Part shown: positions 18,979-28,359 of the stretch, one piece after another
Layout: each line of letters begins with the position of its first letter
Position numbering within the stretch: the first letter of the stretch is position 1
Origin: an uncultured Pseudoxanthomonas sp.
GTDB lineage: Bacteria; Pseudomonadota; Gammaproteobacteria; Xanthomonadales; Xanthomonadaceae
Assembly: GCA_946479745.1 (NCBI GenBank)
Contig: CAMLGZ010000021.1
Span: 9,818 to 73,817 of the forward strand
DNA: 64,000 nt
Direction: 5' to 3'
The notes under the pieces: model-generated
What the model was told of the DNA's origin: nothing
Database searches by the model: none
The model's input: only the letters and a program-made list of their open reading frames with translations
Program-made: the position numbers and the translations under genes

Positions 18979-20238
18979 TCAAAGATTCTTCCGCGCCGGC
19001 AGCAGCAGATTGCCGAACAGCAGCCCCGCAATCAGCGCCATCACGATATTGATCACCGTCAACAGCGCCGAATTCCCCACCGCCAGATCCTGCTGCTGCA
19101 CCAGACTCAACACGCCCCGCAGGCTATTGCTGCCCGGCACCAGCATGATGATGCCCGGCACCCGGATGATCGCGCCGGGCTTGTTGGCCCAGCGCGCGAA
19201 TACATTGCCCGCCGCCGTCAGCACCAGCGCCGACAGGAATATTCCGACCTCCGTTCCCCATGCCTGCCCTGCATAACGCGAAATCAGATAGCCGCAGATC
19301 GCCGCTGCCATCACCCAGCCATAATCGCGGCGATGGGCCTTGAACAACACGGCAAAGGCATAGGCCGCCAGCACCAGCGATGTCCATTCCACCCACTCCG
19401 GCTGCGGGCGCAACGCGCGCACTTCCGGGTACAGGCCCAGCAGCTGCGCCAGGGTCAACGCGATGAGGGTGCCCACGGTCAACTTCAGAATGGTGGCGAT
19501 GGCGCCGGCGAAACGCGCCGTGCCCGAGACCAGATGCTGGCTGGTCAATTCATTGACCGCGTTGGTAAGCGTCATACCCGGCAACAACACCACCAGCGAC
19601 GCGATGATCACGCTGTTCAGATTGAGCGGTTGAATGAAATTGGAAACCAGTACCGCCACCATGCCGGCCATCAACGCCGATACCGCATCGCTGGCCTCCT
19701 TCAGTCGCGGACGCCGCTCATTCAAAAGGGCCTGCACACCGATCAGCAAGCCGATGAACGTGGCCGTGCCGATATCCAGCCACGGCAACCGCCACAGTCC
19801 GGCCACCGCGCCCGAGGCCAATCCGAATGCGATGAGCTGCGTCGCACGCCAACGCAAGCTGGGCTTGCGGTCCAGCGCGCGCAGCGCAGTGTGGCCCTGC
19901 GCGATGCTCATCGCTCCAGCGGCCACGGCCTCGGCGATGCGATCGGATTCGCTCAGTTTGTACAGATCGTTTTCCCCCGGCGCCAGACGGATCACCCGGG
20001 TCGTGTCGCTGGCCCCCAGCGGCCGGGAAGGGTCGCTGAAACTGAGGATCAGACCGGTGGGGTTAGACCAGGGTTCACACTCCAGCCCAAGACGGGTCGA
20101 CAGCGCGACTACCGCCCCCTCAAGGCGCTGCGCCGTCGTGCCATAGGTATGCAGACGCGCTGCGGTTTCGCATACGAAAGCGATGCGCTGGGCATAAGTA
20201 GCAGTGCTCGTGGCGGAGTTGGTTGCGGTTGGCGGCAT
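18979..20238 (-). CDS. ThrE-family threonine/serine exporter
   Basis: Membrane protein of 419 residues of the ThrE family, whose Corynebacterium member exports threonine and serine by proton antiport. The N-terminal soluble domain (about 15-130) is followed by five-helix ThrE and ThrE_2-like parts. Typical stretches are VVLLPGMTLTNAVNELTSQH near residue 225 and GIIMLVPGSNSLRGVLSL near 365, both conserved substrate-path motifs. It is a single-chain fusion of the domains split as YjjP/YjjB in E. coli. Substrate and direction are inferred from family only. Confidence 0.82.
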   Translation of the reverse strand: MPPTATNSATSTATYAQRIAFVCETAARLHTYGTTAQRLEGAVVALSTRLGLECEPWSNPTGLILSFSDPSRPLGASDTTRVIRLAPGENDLYKLSESDRIAEAVAAGAMSIAQGHTALRALDRKPSLRWRATQLIAFGLASGAVAGLWRLPWLDIGTATFIGLLIGVQALLNERRPRLKEASDAVSALMAGMVAVLVSNFIQPLNLNSVIIASLVVLLPGMTLTNAVNELTSQHLVSGTARFAGAIATILKLTVGTLIALTLAQLLGLYPEVRALRPQPEWVEWTSLVLAAYAFAVLFKAHRRDYGWVMAAAICGYLISRYAGQAWGTEVGIFLSALVLTAAGNVFARWANKPGAIIRVPGIIMLVPGSNSLRGVLSLVQQQDLAVGNSALLTVINIVMALIAGLLFGNLLLPARKNL

Positions 20239-20366
20239 GCGATTAGTCTAGGGCCTGGGAATGGTGCCGGTGGATGATGCCCGGCTCTCGGCGGCCATGC
20301 CACGATTCCGACCCACTCCTCTCTTCATACGGCATGGGTAGACTGTATGCTCACCGGACGAGCGAT

Positions 20367-21482
20367 ATGACCCAAACCGACGGCCGCCCCCGCTTCGAAA
20401 CCGATGACGCCGACCCCTCGCGGGTACGGTTGGCGGGGCAATGGACCATCGCGACCGCGCTGCAGGTCGCCGAACGCTTGCGCGAGATCCCGGCCGGCGC
20501 CAAGGTCATCGATGCGACCGGCATTTCGCGCATCGACTCCGCCGGCGTGTTGCAGCTGCTGCGTCACGCCGCGCGCAACGACATCGCGATGGACGACCTG
20601 AAGTTCCGCGAAGAACATCAAGCCCTGGTTTCGACCATCGAAGACGTTGCCGACGACCGCCCGAAGAAGAAGCGCGACTACGGCTTCGTCGCCGCGCTGG
20701 CGCGTCTGGGCTATCAAGTGCAGGACAACGGCAAGGAAATCGTTTCCCTGGTCAGCTTCACCGGCGAGAATCTGGTGAAGATGCTGCGCACCTTGAAGGA
20801 ACCCAAGCGCCTGCGCGTTACTGCCACCGTCTTCCATATGGAACAGGTGGGCCTGGATGCGGTGCCGCTGGTGATTCTGCTGTCCTATCTGGTCGGCGCG
20901 GTCATCGCCTTCCTGGGTTCGACCATCCTGCGCGACTTCGGCGCGGAGATCTATGTGGTGGAATTGGTCAGCATCGCCTTCCTGCGCGAGTTCGCGGTGC
21001 TGCTCACCGCCATCGTGCTGGCCGGGCGCACCGCCAGCGCCTTCACCGCGCAGATCGGCGCGATGCAGAGCCGTGAGGAAATCGACGCGATCCGCACGCT
21101 CGGCCTGGATCCGATCGACCTGCTGGTGATCCCGCGCCTGCTGGCCCTGCTGATCACCCTGCCGCTGCTCACCTTCATTTCGATGATGGCCGGTCTGGCC
21201 GGCGGCATTACCGTCGGCGCCTTCGATCTGGGCATCCCCCCGCAGATGTACCTGGCGCGCATGCACGAAACCCTGGAAGTGCGGCACTTCCTGGTCGGCA
21301 TGTCCAAGGCGCCGATCTTCGCCCTGATCATCGGCCTGATCGGCTGCCTGGAAGGACTGCAGGTGGAAGGCACCGCGCAATCGGTGGGCGAACGCACTAC
21401 CTCCAGCGTGGTGCAGGCCATTTCGCTGGTGATCATCGTCGATGCGCTGGCGGCGCTGTGGTTCATGAACATGGATTGGTAA
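20367..21482 (+). CDS. mlaE: MlaE-type lipid ABC transporter permease with fused N-terminal STAS domain
   Basis: Permease of 371 residues for an MCE-type phospholipid transporter of the inner membrane. Residues about 1-100 form a STAS domain (IDATGISRIDSAGVLQLLRH carries the usual Asp-Ser core), which in E. coli is the separate MlaB. Residues about 130-371 are the MlaE permease, with FLREFAVLLTAIVLAGRTAS and the IDAIRTLGLDPIDLLVIPR loop. The ATG at 20367 is chosen; one 33 bases upstream is possible. It is followed after 2 bases by the ATPase gene. It likely works in retrograde lipid trafficking or solvent tolerance, as Mla/Ttg2 systems do. Confidence 0.88.
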   Translation: MTQTDGRPRFETDDADPSRVRLAGQWTIATALQVAERLREIPAGAKVIDATGISRIDSAGVLQLLRHAARNDIAMDDLKFREEHQALVSTIEDVADDRPKKKRDYGFVAALARLGYQVQDNGKEIVSLVSFTGENLVKMLRTLKEPKRLRVTATVFHMEQVGLDAVPLVILLSYLVGAVIAFLGSTILRDFGAEIYVVELVSIAFLREFAVLLTAIVLAGRTASAFTAQIGAMQSREEIDAIRTLGLDPIDLLVIPRLLALLITLPLLTFISMMAGLAGGITVGAFDLGIPPQMYLARMHETLEVRHFLVGMSKAPIFALIIGLIGCLEGLQVEGTAQSVGERTTSSVVQAISLVIIVDALAALWFMNMDW

Positions 21483-21484
21483 GC

Positions 21485-22327
21485 ATGGCCTCTCTGTCTA
21501 CCGACCGCCGCGAAGAAGCCGACAATGCGACTCCGGTCATCCGCGTGCGCGGACTGACCAACAAGTTCGGCGAGCAGACCGTGCACGAGGATCTGGACCT
21601 GGACGTACATCCCGGCGAAATTCTGGGCGTGGTCGGCGGTTCTGGCACGGGCAAGTCGGTGCTGATGCGTTCCATCCTGGGACTGCGTATTCCCGATGCC
21701 GGCCGGATTGAAGTGCTGGGCACCGACGCACGCTCGACCCGCCCGCAGGACCGTCAGCACATCGAACGCAACACCGGCGTCCTGTTCCAGGACGGCGCCC
21801 TGTTCTCGTCGCTGACCGTGGGCGAAAACGTGCAGGTGCCGCTGAAGGAACACCATGGCGAATTGCCCGACAGCTGGCGCTACGAACTGGCGCTGCTGAA
21901 GGTGAAGCTGGCCGGGTTGCCGGCCGATGCGCTGAACAAACTGCCCTCGCAGCTCTCGGGCGGCATGCGCAAGCGTGCCGGCCTTGCGCGCGCGCTGGCG
22001 CTGGATCCACCGCTGCTTTTCCTGGACGAACCCACCGCTGGGCTGGACCCGATCGGCGCAGCCGCCTTCGACCGGCTTATCCGGACCCTGCAGCAGGCGC
22101 TGGGGCTTACCGTCTTCCTCATCACTCACGACCTGGACACCCTGTACGCTATCTGCGACCGGGTGGCGGTGCTGGCCGACCGTAAAGTGGTGATCAATGC
22201 GCCGATCGCCGAAGTGGAGAAGCTCGACCATCCGTGGGTGCAGGAATATTTCCACGGCCCCCGCGCACGTGCCGCGCGCCAGGGCCGCGATGCCTACCAA
22301 GAACGAACCAAGCAAGAGGCGTCCTGA
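21485..22327 (+). CDS. mlaF: MlaF-type ABC transporter ATPase
   Basis: Cytoplasmic ATPase of 280 residues that powers the MlaE permease. It has Walker A GGSGTGKS, the MlaF-type Q loop GVLFQDGALFSSLTVGENV, signature LSGGMRKRAGLARALALDP, Walker B LLFLDEPTAGLDP and the switch His in ITHDLDT. The C-terminal tail is Arg/Glu-rich. Its start is 2 bases after the permease stop, and mlaD starts 2 bases after its own stop, so the genes form a tight operon. Confidence 0.92.
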   Translation: MASLSTDRREEADNATPVIRVRGLTNKFGEQTVHEDLDLDVHPGEILGVVGGSGTGKSVLMRSILGLRIPDAGRIEVLGTDARSTRPQDRQHIERNTGVLFQDGALFSSLTVGENVQVPLKEHHGELPDSWRYELALLKVKLAGLPADALNKLPSQLSGGMRKRAGLARALALDPPLLFLDEPTAGLDPIGAAAFDRLIRTLQQALGLTVFLITHDLDTLYAICDRVAVLADRKVVINAPIAEVEKLDHPWVQEYFHGPRARAARQGRDAYQERTKQEAS

Positions 22328-22329
22328 AC

Positions 22330-23256
22330 ATGGAAACCAAAGCCAATTACGTCCTCATCGGCGCTTTCACCATCATCATCGCTGCCGCTTTGCTGCTGTT
22401 CGGGCTGTGGGCGGCGAAATACTCCTCCGAGCGCAGCTGGCAGGAATACCAGGTGGTGTTCCGCGAAGCCGTCACCGGCCTGTCGGTGGGCAGCCCGGTG
22501 CAATACAACGGCATCGCGGTGGGTTCCATCACCAAACTGTCGCTGGCGCCCAACGATCCGCGCCAGGTGATCGCCAGGATCCGCCTGGAGGCGACGACCC
22601 CGGTGAAGACCGACACACGCGCCAAACTGGCCATCACCAGCCTGACCGGGCCATCCATCATCCAACTGAGCGGCGGCACGCCGCAGGCCCCGGCGCTTAC
22701 CTCGGTGGATACGCGCGAAGCGCCAATCATCCAGACTTCGCCCTCGGCGCTGCAGAACATCACCGACACTGCCAACCGCATCGTCGAGCGCCTGGATCAG
22801 GTGCTGAGCGACCAGAACGTGGCGCGCATCGCCAGCACCTTGCAAAACCTGGAAACCATCAGCGGCGACATGGCCAATCGCGAAGAAGGCCTGCAGGCGC
22901 TGATCGCCAGCGCCCGCGACGCGGCCAACAATCTCGACGCCACGCTGGACACCACCAACGGCACCATCCAGCGCCTGGACCAGAACCTGGTGAAGAAGCT
23001 ACCACCCATCCTGGAGAAACTGGAAAGCACTTTGGCGCGGCTGGATTCGGCGGCGGGCAACGCGGACGCGATCCTCGGCGAGAACCGCTCGGCCATCAAC
23101 AGTTTCGCCAGCGACGGGCTGGGGCAACTGGGCCCTACCCTCACCGAACTGCGCAGCTTGATCCGCGACCTGCGTCAGGTCAGCGACCGGCTTGAAGGCA
23201 ACCCCGCGCGCTACCTGTTGGGTCGCGACGCACCCAAGGAGTTCGAACCGAAATGA
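22330..23256 (+). CDS. mlaD: MlaD-type MCE domain protein
   Basis: Membrane-anchored periplasmic protein of 308 residues. One N-terminal helix (NYVLIGAFTIIIAAALLLFG) leads into a single MCE domain (about 40-120: YQVVFREAVTGLSVGSPVQYNGIAVGSITKLSL). A long helical region (about 150-290) follows, rich in Asn and Asp, likely a coiled tunnel or needle. It is much longer than E. coli MlaD (183), so it is closer to the long-tailed MlaD-like proteins. It binds lipid in transit between membranes. The stop overlaps the next gene's ATG (ATGA). Confidence 0.9.
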   Translation: METKANYVLIGAFTIIIAAALLLFGLWAAKYSSERSWQEYQVVFREAVTGLSVGSPVQYNGIAVGSITKLSLAPNDPRQVIARIRLEATTPVKTDTRAKLAITSLTGPSIIQLSGGTPQAPALTSVDTREAPIIQTSPSALQNITDTANRIVERLDQVLSDQNVARIASTLQNLETISGDMANREEGLQALIASARDAANNLDATLDTTNGTIQRLDQNLVKKLPPILEKLESTLARLDSAAGNADAILGENRSAINSFASDGLGQLGPTLTELRSLIRDLRQVSDRLEGNPARYLLGRDAPKEFEPK

Positions 23257-23900
23257 AATCGATGCGATTGGCTTCCATTCGTCTTCTTTCTGTCGCCATA
23301 CCGCTCCTGCTGCTGGCCGGCTGTTCGGTGCTGGGAAACGGCAAACAACGCGATCCGGTGACGATCTATGCGCCGCAGGTGAAGGTAACGCCCGACCCCT
23401 CCTGGCCTTCAGTGACCTGGCAGCTGGCCGTGGTCAAGCCCACCGCCGCGCGCGTGGTCGACAGCCCGCGCATCGCGGTGCGCCCGGTGCCCGGCGAGCT
23501 GCAGGTCTACAAGGGCGTGACCTGGTCGCAGCCGTCCACCGACCTGATCGAAGCCACCGTGCTGCGCGCGTTGGAGGATTCCGGCAGGATTCCTGCAGTC
23601 GCACGTACCGGCAGCGGCATCCGCGCCGATTACAAGCTGATAATGGATCTGCGCCGGTACGAAGCCGACTATGCGGGCAATGCGGTTCCTGCGGCCACGA
23701 TCGAACTCACCGCCAAACTTCTGCATACTACCGATCAACGCATCGTCGCCTCGCGCACGTTTCTGCAGGCGGAGCCATCCAGCGGGGTCGAAGTGCCGCA
23801 AGTGGCAACGGCTTTCGACACGGCGCTGGAAAAACTGGGAAGCGAAGTCGTCGGCTGGGTGCTGACCACCGGTGAAGCGGACGCCAGCAGCAAACGCTGA
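23253..23900 (+). CDS. ABC-type transport auxiliary lipoprotein (PqiC-like)
   Basis: Outer-membrane lipoprotein of 215 residues. The signal peptide ends in the lipobox LLAGC (Cys near residue 25). The body has the ABC_trans_aux (DUF330) pattern: DSPRIAVRPVPGELQVYKGVTWSQPSTDLIEATVLRALEDSGR. In other MCE systems such lipoproteins dock the transporter on the outer membrane. It is last in the mla operon, overlaps mlaD by 4 bases, and converges with alkB 11 bases away. Confidence 0.85.
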   Translation: MKSMRLASIRLLSVAIPLLLLAGCSVLGNGKQRDPVTIYAPQVKVTPDPSWPSVTWQLAVVKPTAARVVDSPRIAVRPVPGELQVYKGVTWSQPSTDLIEATVLRALEDSGRIPAVARTGSGIRADYKLIMDLRRYEADYAGNAVPAATIELTAKLLHTTDQRIVASRTFLQAEPSSGVEVPQVATAFDTALEKLGSEVVGWVLTTGEADASSKR

Positions 23901-23911
23901 CGTTCGCCGGC

Positions 23912-24523
23912 TCATGCCAGTATCCGGCGAAAGGTCAGATTGATGCGTTCCCCTATCGGCTTGGCCGTGCGCGGCAGCGAGTGCCTGTAGTTCGCCTGCG
24001 TGTCTCCGCGCATCACCAGCAGGCTGCCGTGCGTCAACGGCAATTCCAGTTTGCGCGATGGCTCCAGACGGTGTTTCAGCACGAAGCGCCGCGTAGCGCC
24101 CAGACTGAGGGAAGCGATGATCGGCTGCGGGCCTAACGCGGATTCGTTGTCGCTATGCCAGCCCATGTAATCGCGCCCATTACGGTAGCGGTTGGCCAGC
24201 ACGCTGTTGAACGGAAAATCCAACTCGTGCGCAAGCCGGCGACGGATGCCGACCAGCGCTGGAGGCCAGGGCCGCGGCTGGAAGCGCGCGCCCGAATAAG
24301 TGTAGGCCGCGTCTTCATCGCCTATCCAGCTGCTCAGCCTGGGAGAGTCCACTTCCCGGCCGAACAGGCGGATGCGGTGCGTCTCCCATTCGATCGAATC
24401 CCGCAACTGCGCAAACAGCGCATCGGCCTGCCCGGTCTCAAGCCAGTCCGGCGCGAACCAAAGCTCCGCACCCGTCAGGGCGTCGTCGCTACCATTCGTT
24501 GCAAGGGGGCGCAGTACGGACAT
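23912..24523 (-). CDS. alkB: AlkB-family 2-oxoglutarate/Fe(II) alkylated-DNA repair dioxygenase
   Basis: Protein of 203 residues that removes methyl lesions from DNA or RNA by oxidation. The iron ligands are H123 and D125 in MGWHSDNES, and H181. The 2-oxoglutarate arginines are R193 and R199 in GERINLTFRR. It lacks the longer N-terminus of E. coli AlkB and is nearer the ALKBH2/3-like bacterial group. The ATG at 24523 is chosen; an in-frame alternative is 36 bases upstream. It is divergent from the ETF-QO gene and shows no Ada-type regulator nearby. Confidence 0.88.
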   Translation of the reverse strand: MSVLRPLATNGSDDALTGAELWFAPDWLETGQADALFAQLRDSIEWETHRIRLFGREVDSPRLSSWIGDEDAAYTYSGARFQPRPWPPALVGIRRRLAHELDFPFNSVLANRYRNGRDYMGWHSDNESALGPQPIIASLSLGATRRFVLKHRLEPSRKLELPLTHGSLLVMRGDTQANYRHSLPRTAKPIGERINLTFRRILA

Positions 24524-24603
24524 GGCGCCATGCTGGCCGATTTGCCCCTGCCCTCGCAAACACCGAAAATAGCCGCAGCCACGAGCCAGCCACGGAAAAC
24601 CCG

Positions 24604-26226
24604 ATGACCGATGCAGAACGCGATGTGATGGAATACGACGTCGTCACCGTCGGCGCGGGTCCCGCAGGCCTGTCCTTCGCGATCCGGCTCAAGCAGATCA
24701 ATCCGGACATCAGCGTCTGCGTGATCGAGAAATCCAGCACCATCGGCGCGCACATCCTGTCGGGCGCGGTGATCGAACCCGGCCCGCTGGATGCCTTGCT
24801 GCCTGGCTGGCGCGATGCGCCGCCGCCGATCTGCGTGGCGGCCAAGGAAGACGAATTCTGGCACCTGAACAAAACCGGCGGCCGCAAGTTTCCGTTCGTT
24901 CCGCCCGGCATGAACAACCACGGCAATTTCATCGTCAGTCTCGGCGCCATGTGCGCATGGCTGGCGCCGCAGGCCGAAGCGCTGGGCGTGGAGATCTATC
25001 CTGGCTTCGCCGCCGCCGAGACCCTGCACGACAGCAACCCCGATGGAAGCCCAGGAAAAGTCATCGGCGTACGCATCGGCGACATGGGCGTGGCCCGGGA
25101 CGGCTCCCATAAACCCGGCTACACCGCCGGCATCGACATCCACGCCAAGGTCACTGTGCTGGCCGAAGGCGCCCGCGGTCATCTGACCAAGCGTCTGGTC
25201 AAACAATTCGGATTGGACAAGGACAGCGATCCGCAGGGCTATTCGATCGGCATCAAGGAACTGTGGCAGGTACCGGAAGGCCGGGTATCCGCGGGGAAAA
25301 TCGTGCACACGCTAGGCTGGCCCGCCGACAACCGCACCTATGGCGGCAGCTTTCTGTACCACCTGGAAAACAACCAGATCGCGCTGGGTTATGTAAGCGG
25401 CCTGGATTACAAGGATCCCGAATACAAGCCTTGGGAAGCCTTCCAGCAATGGAAGAACCATCCGCTGATCGCGCCCCTGCTGGAAGGCGGCACGATTCTG
25501 TCGGCCGGTGCGCGCGCCATCGTCACTGGTGGCTGGCAATCGCTTCCCAAAGTGGAGATGCCGGGCGCATTGTTGATCGGCGACACCGCCGGCCTGCTCA
25601 ACGTGCCCAAGATCAAGGGCACCCACCAGGCCATCCGCAGCGGCATGCTCGCCGCCGAACACCTGGCGCAGACCATGGACCCGGCCGGCTTCGACGCAAA
25701 GCTGCGCGCCTCCGATGCCATGAAGGAACTGAAGCAGGTGCGCAACATCAAGCCCGGTTTCAAGAAAGGACTGTGGTTCGGCATGTTGAACGCGGGCTGG
25801 GAAACCGTCACCCGCGGCCTGTCGCCGTGGACGCTGAAGGTGAAACCCGACTGGTCCTCGCTGGACAAACTCGGCGAGCACGAAGAACCCAAACGCGACT
25901 ACGTGCAACGCACCCTCGCCCCGCGCGACCGCTTGCAGGCCGTCTACTACGCCGCCACCGAGCACGACGAAGACCAGCCCGTGCACCTGAAGGTCGCCGA
26001 CACCTCGATCTGCATCACCCGTTGCGCAGAGGAATACGACAACCCCTGCACCCGATTCTGCCCCGCCAACGTCTACGAAATCGTCAATGACGAAGCCGGC
26101 AAGCGCCTGCAGATCAACGCCGCCAACTGCGTGCACTGCAAGACCTGCGACATCAAGGACCCGTACGAAATCATCACCTGGGTGACGCCGGAAGGTGGTT
26201 CGGGGCCGAATTATCAGAACTTGTGA
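24604..26226 (+). CDS. Electron transfer flavoprotein-ubiquinone oxidoreductase
   Basis: Membrane-associated flavo-iron-sulfur protein of 540 residues that passes electrons from ETF to ubiquinone. The FAD-binding start is DVVTVGAGPAGLSFAIRLKQ. The C-terminal ferredoxin-like part holds the [4Fe-4S] cysteines (RFCPANVYE and ANCVHCKTCDIKDP). The end GGSGPNYQNL is typical of the family. Its partner ETF genes are in the same window at 33377-35061, 7 kb away. The ATG at 24604 fits the family start. Confidence 0.95.
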   Translation: MTDAERDVMEYDVVTVGAGPAGLSFAIRLKQINPDISVCVIEKSSTIGAHILSGAVIEPGPLDALLPGWRDAPPPICVAAKEDEFWHLNKTGGRKFPFVPPGMNNHGNFIVSLGAMCAWLAPQAEALGVEIYPGFAAAETLHDSNPDGSPGKVIGVRIGDMGVARDGSHKPGYTAGIDIHAKVTVLAEGARGHLTKRLVKQFGLDKDSDPQGYSIGIKELWQVPEGRVSAGKIVHTLGWPADNRTYGGSFLYHLENNQIALGYVSGLDYKDPEYKPWEAFQQWKNHPLIAPLLEGGTILSAGARAIVTGGWQSLPKVEMPGALLIGDTAGLLNVPKIKGTHQAIRSGMLAAEHLAQTMDPAGFDAKLRASDAMKELKQVRNIKPGFKKGLWFGMLNAGWETVTRGLSPWTLKVKPDWSSLDKLGEHEEPKRDYVQRTLAPRDRLQAVYYAATEHDEDQPVHLKVADTSICITRCAEEYDNPCTRFCPANVYEIVNDEAGKRLQINAANCVHCKTCDIKDPYEIITWVTPEGGSGPNYQNL

Positions 26227-26230
26227 AGAA

Positions 26231-28333
26231 ATGCCTTCCTCCATCTCTCTTCTTGCGCGTACTTCTCTCTTCTATGCACTGCGTCTTGTGTTCAGGCTCA
26301 CGCCCCTGTCGCAAGTCAAGCGTGATCGGCTGCGGCAGCAATTCCTCAATAAATACTCGGGATTGGTACCGGCTGGTCCAAGAGGAAAGTTAGGTCACTT
26401 CTCGCAGTTTCGTCGCCCTTTAGTACGAGCAGACGAGCGTGCGATAGGCTACGTTCCACGCTTGAAAGCAGAGCTCCCGGATCCACTGCCGGCAACCCTG
26501 GTGGCGTTTTATCTACCGCAGTTCCACACGATTCCAGAGAATGACGAGTGGTGGGGGAAGGGTTTCACCGAATGGCGGAATGTCGCACGCGCGCTCCCCC
26601 AGTTTGAGGGGCATGTGCAACCGCGAACACCTGGTGATCTAGGTTTCTACGATCTGCACAACCCAAAGATCATGCGTGAGCAGGCAACACTTGCTCGTGA
26701 GTACGGTATTGGCGCGTTCTGCTTCTATGCTTATTGGTTTGACGGAAAAACATTACTGGAAACCCCATTGCGAAATTGGCTGAATGATAAATCAATCGAC
26801 CTGTCGTTCTGCGTCTGCTGGGCTAATGAGAAATGGTCACGCAGATGGGATGGAAGGGGCGATGACATATTGATCGATCAGCAGCACAGCGCCGAAGATG
26901 ATTTGGCTTTCATTGAATACATAGCTGACTATCTGCGCGATCCACGTTACTTGCGCGTAGCGGGGAAACCAATTCTCATACTCTACCGTCCCGGTCTGCT
27001 GCCAGACTGCGCAGCCACGTCCGAACGATGGCGTCGTTGGTGCCGCGACAACGGTGTGGGCGACATTCACCTTGCTTATGTTCAATCATTTGAACGCCCT
27101 GATCCAGCGTTGATCGGCTTCGACTCCGCGATAGAGTTTCCTCCCAATCTGGCTTCACCCACGAATGTCACTCAGAGTCAACGTCTCATAAATCCTGATT
27201 ATCTTGGGCAAGTGTTAGATTGGCGTCAGTTGGCTCGAGAGTACGAACATCGACAGACTCCAGCCCATGCTGTACATCCGGGGGTAAGTACAGGCTGGGA
27301 CAATGAACCTCGGCGCTCTGGCAATGGGCGTGTCTACGCTTACTCTTCGCCACGCAGATATCGAGATTGGCTAAAGCACACTATTAATCACCGTTTGGGT
27401 GAAAAGAACGCCGATGAGCGCCTTGTCTTCATTAATGCTTGGAACGAGTGGGCAGAAGGCGCTGTGCTGGAACCCGACAGCATCTTAGGCCACGCCTGGC
27501 TAGAGAGGACAAGACAGGCAATGCAGTCGAGTGCCGGCATGATTGAGCCTGCGGAGGCTGTCGGAAAACGCCCGTGCGTTGTCATACACGCGTGGTATGC
27601 CGATGCCTTCGATGAAATTCTCACCGCACTTCAGGACACGAAGCTCGACTGGCGCATTTTGGTGACAACATCTCCAGACAGGCTGCAGATGATGCGCGAG
27701 GTCCTGGCCGCACGCGGATCCAATGCAGAAGTACTCGTTTTCGAGAACCGGGGCCGCGACATTCTGCCTTTCATCCAGGCCGCCGAATTCTTAATTGAAG
27801 AAGGTGTTGATTTCGTACTGAAGCTCCACACCAAGCGATCCCCTCACCTACAAGATGGCGATGCATGGAGGCGAGATCTTGTTTCGAATCTGCTGGATAT
27901 CGAGAGCGTTTCAACGAGCCTCTCTTTATTTTCCGAGCATGACGACATAGGGATGGTTGTAGCGGCGAAGCATCTTTTGCCCGTGCGTGACCACATGGGA
28001 GGCAATTCGGAAAGCATGCAGTACTTGGAGAGGCGTAGCGGGTTATTCATCTTAGCCAATGAAGCGTTATTTCCTTCTGGAAGCATGTACTGGGTCCGCC
28101 TTGAAGCGTTGCGGCCGCTACTAGATGCCCACTTGCGCCCCAGCGAATTCGAAGCAGAGGTCGGGCAAACCGATGGAACCCTAGCCCATGCCGTTGAAAG
28201 ATTTGCCGCAACCTGCGTGCAAAACTCTGGGTTCCGATTGCTGACGACATCCTCCTCCTCGAAAACCTTATCGGCCAGCCGCGTTCCGAATCCGTATGCC
28301 GCGCCAGCCGATGCTGGGCGGCACGGTGATTAA
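26231..28333 (+). CDS. WbsX-like and RgpF-like fusion, glycan biosynthesis
   Basis: Large soluble protein of 700 residues with two parts. Residues about 85-430 show the WbsX/GT99-type pattern (VAFYLPQFHTIPENDEWWGK, FCFYAYWFDGKTLLE, WANEKWSRRWDG, FINAWNEWAEGAVLEPD). Residues about 455-680 match rhamnan synthesis protein F (VVIHAWYADAFDEILTAL, ENRGRDILPFI, VLKLHTKRSPH). Both families act in O-antigen or rhamnan assembly. GC is clearly lower than in neighbours (about 52 percent), which suggests transfer. It starts 4 bases after the ETF-QO stop but is unrelated to it, and it converges with the metalloprotease gene. Confidence 0.8.
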   Translation: MPSSISLLARTSLFYALRLVFRLTPLSQVKRDRLRQQFLNKYSGLVPAGPRGKLGHFSQFRRPLVRADERAIGYVPRLKAELPDPLPATLVAFYLPQFHTIPENDEWWGKGFTEWRNVARALPQFEGHVQPRTPGDLGFYDLHNPKIMREQATLAREYGIGAFCFYAYWFDGKTLLETPLRNWLNDKSIDLSFCVCWANEKWSRRWDGRGDDILIDQQHSAEDDLAFIEYIADYLRDPRYLRVAGKPILILYRPGLLPDCAATSERWRRWCRDNGVGDIHLAYVQSFERPDPALIGFDSAIEFPPNLASPTNVTQSQRLINPDYLGQVLDWRQLAREYEHRQTPAHAVHPGVSTGWDNEPRRSGNGRVYAYSSPRRYRDWLKHTINHRLGEKNADERLVFINAWNEWAEGAVLEPDSILGHAWLERTRQAMQSSAGMIEPAEAVGKRPCVVIHAWYADAFDEILTALQDTKLDWRILVTTSPDRLQMMREVLAARGSNAEVLVFENRGRDILPFIQAAEFLIEEGVDFVLKLHTKRSPHLQDGDAWRRDLVSNLLDIESVSTSLSLFSEHDDIGMVVAAKHLLPVRDHMGGNSESMQYLERRSGLFILANEALFPSGSMYWVRLEALRPLLDAHLRPSEFEAEVGQTDGTLAHAVERFAATCVQNSGFRLLTTSSSSKTLSASRVPNPYAAPADAGRHGD

Positions 28334-28359
28334 CCGATATAAGGCTGACAAGGCACCTG

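Noticed and set aside
18643..20277. 544-codon plus-strand frame from the repeat into the ThrE gene
   Set aside because: It begins in the structured repeat and then runs antisense to a clear membrane protein gene; Gln/Arg/His-rich.
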